Assembly (NCBI GenBank): GCA_021847385.1
Contig: JAJZTV010000110.1
Coordinates: forward strand, 1 to 6,876
Direction: 5' to 3'
Source of the DNA: Pseudomonadota bacterium
GTDB taxonomy: Bacteria; Pseudomonadota; Gammaproteobacteria; Burkholderiales; Thiobacillaceae
DNA: 6,876 bases
This document shows, piece after piece, positions 1-6,876 of the stretch; the stretch's first letter is position 1, and the number at the start of each line of letters is the position of its first letter. Below the pieces are notes generated by a model. The model was not told the origin of the DNA. It saw only the letters and a list, made by a program, of their open reading frames with translations, and searched no databases. Made by a program: the position numbers and the translations under genes.

Positions 1-64
1 TTCGAGTCTAGTCGCCCAATTTACGATTAGGAGGCGGTCGCTCTATCCACTGAGCTACGCGGGC
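1..64 (-). pseudogene. 5' half of a tRNA-Arg(CCT), broken after the anticodon loop
   Basis: Read on the minus strand from 64, the sequence has a 7-nt acceptor strand (GCCCGCG), TA, a D-arm (GCTC...GAGC, 55 to 40), the 5' side of an anticodon stem (ACCGC) and a loop CTCCTAA with anticodon CCT (29-31 on the plus strand). A functional molecule would continue GCGGT to close the anticodon stem. Instead it continues TCGTA, which does not pair, and no standard variable loop or T-arm follows at the right distance. A CTCGAA at the window edge faintly resembles a T-loop but is about 5 nt too far away. The acceptor 3' strand would lie outside the window, so a very degenerate gene cannot be fully excluded. 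I infer a truncated tRNA left by integration or deletion. Confidence 0.6.
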
Positions 65-96
65 GTTAGGCTCAATTCTACCTGAGCCAAGTGGGC

Positions 97-188
97 TTCC
101 CAAGCTTCCCAAATATTTCCCAAAACGGTTTGTGATTACGTGTGATTTTGAATGACACCAAACCACGCAAAGCCATGCCAAAAGCCAT
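97..188. repeat. Helically spaced short direct repeats between tRNA halves (candidate integrase arm sites)
   Basis: The spacer between the two tRNA fragments carries three families of short direct repeats. TTCCCAA occurs at 97, 106 and 117; TGTGATT at 131 and 141; AAAGCCAT at 169 and 181. Spacings are 9 to 12 bp, close to one helical turn. The stretch is AT-rich (101-160 is about 38% G+C by count) against roughly 65% in the neighbouring genes. Tyrosine-recombinase attachment sites usually have such arrays of arm-type sites beside a tRNA core, so I infer a residual attachment-site arm. No integrase gene is present in the window. Chance repetition in AT-rich DNA is the alternative. Confidence 0.4.
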
Positions 189-221
189 TTTCGACGGGCA
201 TCTCCGCACCGTCGTTGTTAT

Positions 222-270
222 TTAACCTCCCCTTAGGAGGGGGATGCTCTATCCACTGAGCTACGGGGGC
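222..270 (-). pseudogene. Second 5' half of a tRNA-Arg(CCT), D-arm and anticodon arm intact
   Basis: Read on the minus strand from 270: acceptor strand GCCCCCG, TA, D-arm GCTC...GAGC, and a fully paired anticodon arm (TCCCC / loop CTCCTAA / GGGGA) with anticodon CCT (235-237 on the plus strand). After the start of the variable loop (GGTTA) the sequence stops looking like tRNA: there is no TTCGA T-loop and no CGGGGGC to pair with the acceptor strand. It shares an exact 20-bp block (246-265) with the fragment at 40-59, but the anticodon stem and acceptor differ. The two are therefore halves of related but distinct tRNA-Arg genes rather than a simple recent duplication. The truncation point in the variable loop is in the region often used by integrases. 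Confidence 0.65.
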
Positions 271-338
271 AGAAACGCAGATTCGCGTTCGGCCTGAATT
301 TTACCCCAGCACTACCTGGATGCCCATGGCAGGAACCC

Positions 339-356
339 CAGGCCTGGCCTGTTTTT
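339..356 (+). terminator. Weak intrinsic terminator-like hairpin
   Basis: A short GC-rich hairpin (CAGGC, loop CTG, GCCTG) is followed directly by TTTTT at 352-356. The stem is only 5 bp and no plus-strand gene is seen upstream within the window. It may insulate the promoter at 368-396 from transcription entering from the left, or it may be fortuitous. Confidence 0.3.
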
Positions 357-367
357 ACAGCATCGGC

Positions 368-396
368 TTGAAGTCATTGTCCGCAGCGCGAATAAT
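368..396 (+). promoter_or_regulatory. Sigma70-type promoter for the DksA-like gene
   Basis: TTGAAG (368-373) and AATAAT (391-396) are separated by 17 bp, matching the TTGACA/TATAAT consensus at 4 and 5 of 6 positions. Transcription would start near 402-404. This argues against an alternative GTG start at 403 for the gene and in favour of ATG at 427. Confidence 0.5.
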
Positions 397-426
397 GAAA
401 GCGTGATCCTTACGAAAGCAGAGACC

Positions 427-825
427 ATGACCATATTGAACCAACAAGACCTACAAGCCGTGCGCACCGCGCTCGACCAGCGCAAAAGCACGTTGCTCGC
501 CGAGATTCGCACGGCCCTGGACGACAGCGGCGATACCCAGTTCCGCGAGGTCCTCGGCGGCTCGCCCGGCGACAGCAGCGACGAGGCCTTGGCCGCGAGC
601 CTGGCCGATTTGTCGGCGGCACGCATCGACCGTGAGGTCCGCGAATATCGCGCCTTGGAGGCGGCCGAGCAGCGCCTGGGCGATGCTGGCTTCGGCACCT
701 GCGTCGATTGCGCTGCAGCCATTCCGCTGGCCCGTCTGGTCGCCAATCCGGCCGCGACCCGTTGCGTGCAATGCCAGGAAATGTTCGACAAAACCCATGC
801 CGGTCAGGCGCACGGCTCTTTATAA
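427..825 (+). CDS. DksA/TraR-family C4 zinc-finger transcriptional regulator
   Basis: Encodes a 132-aa protein related to DksA/TraR, factors that bind in the secondary channel of RNA polymerase and modulate initiation, often together with ppGpp. Residues 1-80 look helical and coiled-coil-like, rich in Ala, Glu, Arg and Leu. The C-terminus carries a complete four-cysteine zinc finger, Cys92-x2-Cys95 and Cys113-x2-Cys116, in the DksA/TraR layout. DksA proper is about 150 aa with a coiled-coil tip Asp pair. Here the tip region includes DDSGD (32-36), but whether it is a true DksA tip cannot be settled by eye. An in-frame GTG at 403 would add 8 residues, but it sits at the predicted transcription start. 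ATG427 has only a weak purine-rich ribosome site (GCAGAG). A strong terminator follows 25 nt after the stop, so it is probably monocistronic. The family call is firm; the exact role is inference. Confidence 0.88.
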   Translation: MTILNQQDLQAVRTALDQRKSTLLAEIRTALDDSGDTQFREVLGGSPGDSSDEALAASLADLSAARIDREVREYRALEAAEQRLGDAGFGTCVDCAAAIPLARLVANPAATRCVQCQEMFDKTHAGQAHGSL

Positions 826-826
826 T
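821..826 (+). promoter_or_regulatory. Perfect -10 hexamer upstream of uup
   Basis: TATAAT at 821-826 overlaps the stop codon of the DksA-like gene. The region 17-18 bp upstream (around 798-803) is a poor -35 element, so promoter strength is uncertain. If used, transcription would start near 833 and the uup mRNA would carry the 850-868 hairpin in a leader of about 45 nt. Confidence 0.3.
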
Positions 827-849
827 CACGCCTTCTCATCCCACTGACG

Positions 850-877
850 ACGGGGCGTTTCGCCCCGTTAGTTTTTT
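850..877 (+). terminator. Strong intrinsic terminator abutting the uup start codon
   Basis: A perfect 8-bp GC-rich stem (ACGGGGCG at 850-857, CGCCCCGT at 861-868) with a TTT loop is followed by TAG and six T residues (872-877). It would end the DksA-like transcript. Unusually, the last T is immediately followed by the ATG of the ABC-F gene at 878, so the same DNA also forms that gene's leader. Confidence 0.85.
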
Positions 878-2767
<1,890 letters not shown>

Positions 2768-2876
2768 CCGGGTTTCTAGTGTGGGTGCCTCAGCCGATTA
2801 GCTTTTCTCCGGCATTTTTTACACTTAGGAAGAAAGAGGAGGCGCCAATCATTTGAATCAACCGGCACGCTTTTTT

Positions 2877-3410
2877 CTAGCCGTAAGGGCGCCACGGCAT
2901 CATTTCCAGATACCGCTTGGGCTGCCTATCCATATAGGCAATGAGTTTGTCGACGATTTCAGCGGCGGGCGTGCCATTTGCCTTTTCGGACTGATATAAG
3001 GCCATGCGCTCCGATGCCACTCTAGAGGCTTCCTGCTCGAAATAGGCCTTGCTCTCCGCTGTCACTGGCTGGCCTGTTCCGGTGTAGCGGATGGGGCCGC
3101 TGCCATCGACCAAACCGCTGATGTCCAAAAGTGGCTGATCCGGCCCTTTGGCTAATTCATATGCCGCCTTTTCAGCCCAGATGGGGTCCGAGTGGGCATT
3201 TTCTGAAATCCAGCTTCGCTGTGGGGTGGCTTCGTGCGAAATGTTTGGGTTGTCCGCGAGGGCTCTTGCCGTTTCGGAAATCGCTACCGAATCGGCAATT
3301 GTTGCCGCATTGGCGGCAATGGTCTGCGGCTGGTGTGACTGGATTCGAGATTGGGTGGCTGGGCTGGCAACAGCCTGGCCGGGCTGAACGATTGTGGATT
3401 GGGTCATCAT
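2877..3410 (-). CDS. Hypothetical protein, orphan cargo of the uup-flanked insertion
   Basis: I do not recognise a named family for this 177-aa protein. The N-terminal ~45 residues are Gln/Ala/Ser/Thr-rich and probably disordered, with no signal peptide or membrane segment. A short DSVAISETARALAD motif (about 41-54) recalls the 'IS-x2-A-x-AL' segments seen in small secreted or flagellum-associated proteins, but this is too weak for assignment. The C-terminal ~65 residues look helical, with AEIVDKLIAYMDRQP and a terminal WRPYG, and there is no cysteine. A clear ribosome site (GGAGG, 3418-3414) precedes two adjacent ATGs. The second (3407) has the better 6-nt spacing, so the true product may be 176 aa. 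Lower G+C than its neighbours suggests foreign origin. It is transcribed against uup, and no convincing promoter was found. Confidence 0.7.
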   Translation of the reverse strand: MMTQSTIVQPGQAVASPATQSRIQSHQPQTIAANAATIADSVAISETARALADNPNISHEATPQRSWISENAHSDPIWAEKAAYELAKGPDQPLLDISGLVDGSGPIRYTGTGQPVTAESKAYFEQEASRVASERMALYQSEKANGTPAAEIVDKLIAYMDRQPKRYLEMMPWRPYG

Positions 3411-3413
3411 GAG

Positions 3414-3418
3414 CCTCC
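3414..3418 (-). promoter_or_regulatory. Shine-Dalgarno of the orphan gene
   Basis: GGAGG on the minus strand lies 3 nt before the first ATG and 6 nt before the second. It is the best ribosome-binding site in the window. This supports translation of the orphan gene and suggests the second Met as the start. Confidence 0.6.
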
Positions 3419-3462
3419 GGTTTTTTGGGTTTGTCGTCAGCTAGAAGCAAACCGCGTACCAC

Positions 3463-3613
3463 ATTGATGCGCTGGAGTAGGAGCAAGTGGCGGTAACAGT
3501 AACAGCCAGCTGGTTATCCCGGCCATTTGACGCTGAACGAACGCGCCGGTGCGATCGAGGAAGAACTGCTGGCGCTGCTCGCGCGCTGGGAAGCGCTGGA
3601 GGCCAAGCGCTAA
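3463..3613 (+). pseudogene. Displaced remnant of the uup 3' end
   Basis: Positions 3463-3495 read I-D-A-L-E-stop-E-Q-V-A-V, which aligns with Uup residues 574-584 (I-E-A-L-E-Q-E-Q-A-A-V). About 24 of 33 bases match over this stretch. Weaker blocks (GCCAGC, CCCGGCCAT) continue to 3528, with a net loss of about 20 nt and a frame change. From 3529 to 3613 the match to uup is perfect, ending in TAA. No start codon or ATPase domain accompanies it, so it is a non-functional tail. Its 5' part is diverged and its 3' part identical, which suggests two different histories for the two portions. Confidence 0.75.
3529..3613 (+). repeat. 85-bp direct repeat, copy 2 (next to the cyclase gene)
   Basis: Exact copy of 2683-2767. 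Its TAA (3611-3613) overlaps the final Pro codon and TAG stop (3612-3610) of the minus-strand cyclase gene. This copy is therefore likely to sit at the ancestral uup/cyclase junction, with the insertion placed upstream of it. Confidence 0.95.
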
Positions 3614-4503
3614 GGCCAGTGGGCGACCTCGACGCGGTTGCGGCCACTGTCCTTGGCCCTGAGCAGGGCGGCGTCGGCATGCTGGATCGAATCCTGGATC
3701 GGGTAGCCGGGGCGCAGATAGCCGAGACCGAACGAGGCGGTCATCTTGATCGTCGTGCCGGGGGCGATTTCGATATTCATGTTCGCCAAGTCTTCGCGGA
3801 GATGGTTGATCCGCTTCTCGGCGCTCTTCAAATCCGTGTTGGGTAGGCAGATCAGAAATTCCTCGCCGCCATAGCGGTAGATCGAATCGTATTTGCGGAT
3901 CGAGCGGCTGACGTACTGGGCGGTGGCCTGCAGTACGGTATCGCCGGCGATATGGCCATGGGTGTCGTTCACCTGCTTGAAGTAATCCATGTCCATCAAG
4001 GCGATCACGCAAGGGTGCTCGGTGCGGCCGGCCCGTTCCTTTTCTTCGATCAAGCGATGGAACAGGGCATAACGGTTGCCGGTGCCGGTGAGCTGATCGA
4101 CCGCGCACACCCGTTGCAGCAGGGTGTACTGGAATTGCCGCGCCTCCATCTGAAAGCTGATGGCCAGGTCCATGAAGCGATCGTATTCCGCCGCGTCGAT
4201 CGGCCCGCCCGCGTCATGCCGACGCAGCATGATGCGCGCGGCATCGTGCATGGCCTGGTGCCGTTCTTCCAGGTCTTCGAACAGCGGCTCGTCCTTGAAC
4301 AACTGCTTGCCATCCCGGTCGTACCATTTGCCGAAATTGCACAGGTGATGCGCATCGTTCGCCAGATTGCACGGGTCGATGGCCTCGTTGCACAACAGGC
4401 CGCGGATCAATGCCTTCAGCCAGGCGGCATGGCTGCCCATGGCGGCATTGAGGTCGTCCAAGGCCGAAAATGTCCGGTTCGTGAGTTTGACTGTGCTATC
4501 CAT
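3610..4503 (-). CDS. Diguanylate cyclase with N-terminal CZB zinc-sensing domain (DgcZ-like)
   Basis: This 297-aa soluble protein matches E. coli DgcZ (296 aa) in length and order of domains. Residues about 10-130 form a CZB domain with the expected zinc ligands His25, Cys55 (in the H-x-L-C-x-F-G-x-W motif, 53-60), His82 and His86. Residues about 135-292 form a GGDEF domain that makes c-di-GMP from two GTP. It has DxD (171-173), FKQVND, the active-site motif GGEEF (212-216), and an inhibitory-site RKYD (203-206) correctly placed for product feedback. No membrane segment is present. In DgcZ, zinc binding to CZB inhibits the cyclase, and the conserved ligands imply the same here. The gene lies 69 nt downstream of the phosphoketolase gene on the same strand. 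Its start has only a weak ribosome site, inside a small hairpin. Its stop lies inside the displaced uup tail. Confidence 0.93.
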   Translation of the reverse strand: MDSTVKLTNRTFSALDDLNAAMGSHAAWLKALIRGLLCNEAIDPCNLANDAHHLCNFGKWYDRDGKQLFKDEPLFEDLEERHQAMHDAARIMLRRHDAGGPIDAAEYDRFMDLAISFQMEARQFQYTLLQRVCAVDQLTGTGNRYALFHRLIEEKERAGRTEHPCVIALMDMDYFKQVNDTHGHIAGDTVLQATAQYVSRSIRKYDSIYRYGGEEFLICLPNTDLKSAEKRINHLREDLANMNIEIAPGTTIKMTASFGLGYLRPGYPIQDSIQHADAALLRAKDSGRNRVEVAHWP

Positions 4504-4505
4504 GT

Positions 4506-4519
4506 CTTCGGGTCCGAAG
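4506..4519 (-). promoter_or_regulatory. Hairpin covering the cyclase ribosome-binding site
   Basis: CTTCGG and CCGAAG are perfectly complementary around a 2-nt gap (effectively a 5-bp stem with a 4-nt loop). They lie 2 nt upstream of the cyclase ATG on the minus strand. The only purine-rich ribosome-site candidate (GAAG) is inside the stem, so translation could be limited by structure. It could also be coincidence. Confidence 0.35.
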
Positions 4520-4572
4520 GCGAATCAGGGTTCAGGATAGACAGCTTGCTGCGTTAAGCAAAGTGCGCGGCA

Positions 4573-6876
4573 TCAGGCCACGGCCTGCGGCCATGTCCAG
4601 TTGGCGACATCGGGGCGGTCCACGCCGTGCTCATAGGCATAGGCACGGCACTCGATCTGGCTGTCCCTGAGCTTTTCTTTCACGTGGGCGCCGGCCACCA
4701 ACAGCCCCGGTACCCGGTTGATGACGTCGATGGCGAGCGAATAGCGGTCGATCTCGTTTTGGATGGCGAGCTCCAAGGGCGTGTTGATGTTGCCCTTCTC
4801 CTTGTAGCCGCGCACGTGCAGGTTAGGGTGGTTGCGGCGGCGATAGGCCAGCCGATGGATCAGCCACGGATAGCCGTGGAAGTTGAAGATGATCGGTTTG
4901 TCCACGGTGAACAGGCTGTCGAAGTCGCGGTCGGACAGGCCATGCGGGTGTTCGCTCGCCGGCGTCAGCTTGTAGAGGTCAACCACGTTGATGAAGCGGA
5001 TCTTCAGTTGCGGGAAGTGTTCGCGCAGCAGGCACACTGCCGCCAAGGCTTCTTGGGTCGGCACGTCGCCGCAACTGGCCAGCACCACGTCCGGTTCCTG
5101 GTCCTGGTCGTTGCTGGCCCAATCCCAGATGCCGATGCCTTTGGTGCAGTGATGGATGGCGGCCGCCATGTCCAAAAATTGCAGGTGCTTCTGCTTGTCG
5201 CAGACGATCACGTTCACGTCGTTGCTGCTCTTCAGGCAATGATCGGCCACCGAGAGCAGGCAATTAGCATCGGGCGGCAGGTAGATGCGGGTGACCGACG
5301 GGCTCTTGTTCACCACCACGTCGAGGAAGCCGGGGTCTTGATGGGTGAAACCGTTGTGGTCTTGGCGCCAGACGGTGGAGGTGATAAGCAGGTTGAGCGA
5401 CGACACCGGCGCCCGCCACGGGATGTTCTCGGCGATGCTCAGCCATTTGGCATGCTGGTTGAACATCGAGTCGATCACGTGGACGAACGCTTCATAGGTG
5501 GAGAAGAAGCCGTGGCGGCCGGTGAGCAGATAGCCTTCCAGCCAGCCTTCCAGCGTGTGTTCCGACAGCAGTTCCATCACCCGGCCGTCGGGCGACAATT
5601 CGCCGCCGTCGGCGTCTTCCGGCAGGGTGTCCGCCAGCCAGGTCTTCTTGCTCGCCTGATACACCGCGCTCAATCTGTTCGAGCTGGTCTCGTCCGGGCC
5701 GAACACCCGGAAGTTGTCCGGGTTGTGGCGCAGGATGTCGCGCAGGAATTCGCCCAGCGGATAGGTGTTCTCGGTTTGCGTCTGGCCCGGCGCCTCGGCC
5801 TTGACCGCATAGTCGCGGAAATCGGGTAGGCGCAGCGCGCGGCGCAACAGCCCGCCGTTGGCGTGCGGGTTCGCGCTCATCCGCCGCGTGCCCTTGGGTG
5901 CCAGGGCCTTGAGTGCCGGCTGCAAGCGGCCGCCGGCATCGAATAGTTCATCCGGCCGGTAGCTCTGCAGCCAAACTTCCAATTGCTGGAGATGGGCCGG
6001 GTTGTCGCGCACATTGGCCAGCGGCACTTGATGGGCGCGCCAATAGCCTTCCACCTTGTGGCCGTCCACTTCCTTCGGGCCGGTCCAGCCTTTGGGCGTG
6101 CGCAGCACGATCATCGGCCAGCGCGGCCGGGCCGGCTGGTTGCTGGCGCGGGCCTGGCGCTGGATTTCGCGGATGCTCGCGATGCACGTTTCCAGGGTCG
6201 CCGCCATCGCCCGATGCATGGCCATCGGCTCGTCGCCTTCGACGAAGTGCGGCGCCCAGCCATAGCCCTCGAACAGGCTGTTCAATTCCTGATGGCTGAT
6301 GCGCGACAGCACGGTGGGGTTGTTGATCTTGTAACCGTTGAGATTGAGGATGGGCAGCACCGCGCCGTCGCGGATCGGGTTGAGGAATTTGTTGGAATGC
6401 CAGGCGGTGGCGAGTGGGCCGGTCTCCGCCTCGCCATCGCCGACCATCACCGCGACCACGAGGTCGGGGTTGTCGAAGGCCGCGCCGAAGGCGTGCGAGA
6501 TCGAATAGCCCAACTCGCCGCCCTCGTGGATCGAGCCGGGCGTCTCCGGCGTGCAATGGCTACCGATGCCGCCGGGGAAGGAGAATTCCTTGAAGAACAA
6601 GCGCAGGCCTTCCAGGTCTTCGCCCTTGTTCGGGTACACCTCGGAATAGCTGCCCTCGAGATAGGCCGGGCCGAGGATGCCGGGCGCGCCGTGGCCGGGG
6701 CCGGCCAAGAAGATCGCATCGAGGTCGTGCTTGACGATCAGGCGGTTGAGATGAATGTAGCTGAAGGACAGCGCCGGGCTCGCGCCCCAGTGGCCGAGCA
6801 GGCGCTGCTTGATGTGCTCCGGCTTGAGCGGCTCGCGCAGCAGCGGGTTGTCCTGCAGATAGATCATGCCCGCCGC
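4573..6876 (-). CDS. xfp: Phosphoketolase (xylulose-5-phosphate / fructose-6-phosphate), 5' end beyond window
   Basis: A thiamine-diphosphate enzyme that splits xylulose-5-P (and often fructose-6-P) with phosphate to acetyl-P plus glyceraldehyde-3-P (or erythrose-4-P). It feeds acetate kinase or phosphotransacetylase, neither of which is in the window. The visible 767 codons contain the family landmarks, numbered from the Met at 6867: GPGHGAPG (56-63), EGGELGYS (115-122), the TPP/Mg motif GDGEAETG (143-150), N175 to N183, EGWLEGYLLTGRHGFF (440-455) and QDHNGFTHQDPGF (502-514), which holds catalytic His residues. XFP_N, middle and XFP_C regions follow in order. The frame stays open upstream of this Met to the window edge (Ala-Ala-Gly-Met-Ile-Tyr-Leu), as in the internal NYL-xxG-xIYL segment of the family. 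That Met is therefore not the start, and about 25-35 N-terminal residues lie outside. The family usually measures about 790-800 aa. Confidence 0.95.
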   Translation of the reverse strand, partial: AAGMIYLQDNPLLREPLKPEHIKQRLLGHWGASPALSFSYIHLNRLIVKHDLDAIFLAGPGHGAPGILGPAYLEGSYSEVYPNKGEDLEGLRLFFKEFSFPGGIGSHCTPETPGSIHEGGELGYSISHAFGAAFDNPDLVVAVMVGDGEAETGPLATAWHSNKFLNPIRDGAVLPILNLNGYKINNPTVLSRISHQELNSLFEGYGWAPHFVEGDEPMAMHRAMAATLETCIASIREIQRQARASNQPARPRWPMIVLRTPKGWTGPKEVDGHKVEGYWRAHQVPLANVRDNPAHLQQLEVWLQSYRPDELFDAGGRLQPALKALAPKGTRRMSANPHANGGLLRRALRLPDFRDYAVKAEAPGQTQTENTYPLGEFLRDILRHNPDNFRVFGPDETSSNRLSAVYQASKKTWLADTLPEDADGGELSPDGRVMELLSEHTLEGWLEGYLLTGRHGFFSTYEAFVHVIDSMFNQHAKWLSIAENIPWRAPVSSLNLLITSTVWRQDHNGFTHQDPGFLDVVVNKSPSVTRIYLPPDANCLLSVADHCLKSSNDVNVIVCDKQKHLQFLDMAAAIHHCTKGIGIWDWASNDQDQEPDVVLASCGDVPTQEALAAVCLLREHFPQLKIRFINVVDLYKLTPASEHPHGLSDRDFDSLFTVDKPIIFNFHGYPWLIHRLAYRRRNHPNLHVRGYKEKGNINTPLELAIQNEIDRYSLAIDVINRVPGLLVAGAHVKEKLRDSQIECRAYAYEHGVDRPDVANWTWPQAVA

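Larger units (their letters stand above)
2768..3528. mobile_element. Putative small insertion between uup and the cyclase gene
   Basis: This 761-bp segment lies between two identical 85-bp uup tails. Sampled lines are about 50-60% G+C, against about 65-68% in uup. It holds one minus-strand gene of unknown function and, at its right end, a decayed uup-like stretch. Near its ends are GGTTTCTAG (2771-2779) and, in reverse complement, a similar GGTTTGCTTCTAG (3441-3453), a loose inverted similarity of doubtful weight. No transposase or integrase is encoded, so it would be non-autonomous, a remnant, or DNA brought in by homologous recombination. The direct repeat is observed; mobility is inferred. 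Confidence 0.5.

Noticed and set aside
222..270. Functional tRNA-Arg(CCT)
   Set aside because: The D-arm and anticodon arm fold, but the T-arm and the 3' acceptor strand are missing.
403..426. GTG start adding 8 residues to the DksA-like protein
   Set aside because: It coincides with the predicted transcription start and has no ribosome site; ATG427 is more plausible.
312..791. 159-codon minus-strand frame opposite the DksA-like gene
   Set aside because: Arg/Ser-rich shadow frame. The plus strand encodes a clear four-cysteine zinc finger.
2768..2876. Terminator for uup or the orphan gene between the two stops
   Set aside because: Only small imperfect hairpins and T-rich patches are present (for example 2871-2876), with no good stem directly before a T-tract on either strand.
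3487..3846. 119-codon open frame on the plus strand starting in the insertion
   Set aside because: It reads the displaced uup tail in the wrong frame and then the cyclase antisense, so it is not a fusion gene.
3437..4108. 223-codon open frame on the minus strand overlapping the cyclase
   Set aside because: Arg/Pro/His-rich out-of-frame reading of the GGDEF domain that runs into the insertion; it has no domain.
4627..5829. 400-codon open frame on the plus strand
   Set aside because: It lies entirely antisense to the phosphoketolase, which has all family motifs. High G+C and codon bias open the opposite frame, and the translation (Val/His/Gln/Ala-rich) resembles no protein.

Overview
This 6.9-kb window comes from a GC-rich bacterial chromosome, most likely a proteobacterium. 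Sampled coding lines are about 65-68% G+C, and the genes are a DksA/TraR-type zinc-finger protein, a Uup-type ABC-F ATPase, a CZB-GGDEF diguanylate cyclase and a phosphoketolase. I cannot place it below phylum level with confidence.

Layout: positions 1-402 hold no protein gene. They contain two broken 5' halves of tRNA-Arg(CCT), both on the minus strand. Between them is an AT-rich spacer (one sampled line is about 38% G+C) with short direct repeats spaced 9-12 bp apart, which looks like the scar of an integration site. Next, on the plus strand, are a small DksA/TraR-family gene (427-825), an intrinsic terminator (850-877) and a complete uup-like ABC-F gene (878-2767) whose ATG directly follows the terminator's T-tract. 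The rest of the window is read from the minus strand: an unrecognised 177-aa gene (2877-3410), a diguanylate cyclase with an N-terminal zinc-sensing CZB domain (3610-4503), and a phosphoketolase whose 5' end runs off the window (4573-6876).

The main anomaly lies between uup and the cyclase. The last 85 bp of uup, including its stop codon, occur twice with no mismatch (2683-2767 and 3529-3613). They flank an AT-richer segment (about 55% G+C in sampled lines) that carries the orphan 177-aa gene. Upstream of the second copy is a decayed stretch (3463-3528) that still resembles the uup C-terminal coiled coil in reading frame but contains a stop codon. The second uup tail overlaps the cyclase stop codon, so the ancestral order was probably uup and cyclase converging directly. 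An approximately 846-bp insertion then split them and left a complete uup tail on its left side. This fits a small element, or the remnant of a larger one, that integrates into the 3' end of uup.

Functionally, phosphoketolase (carbon splitting to acetyl-phosphate) and the cyclase (c-di-GMP synthesis tuned by zinc) lie on one strand 69 nt apart with no clear terminator between them, so they may share a transcript. The ABC-F protein acts on ribosomes, and the DksA-like protein probably acts on RNA polymerase. Nothing here forms an obvious defence or biosynthetic system. The novelty is in the integration scars and the orphan cargo gene.
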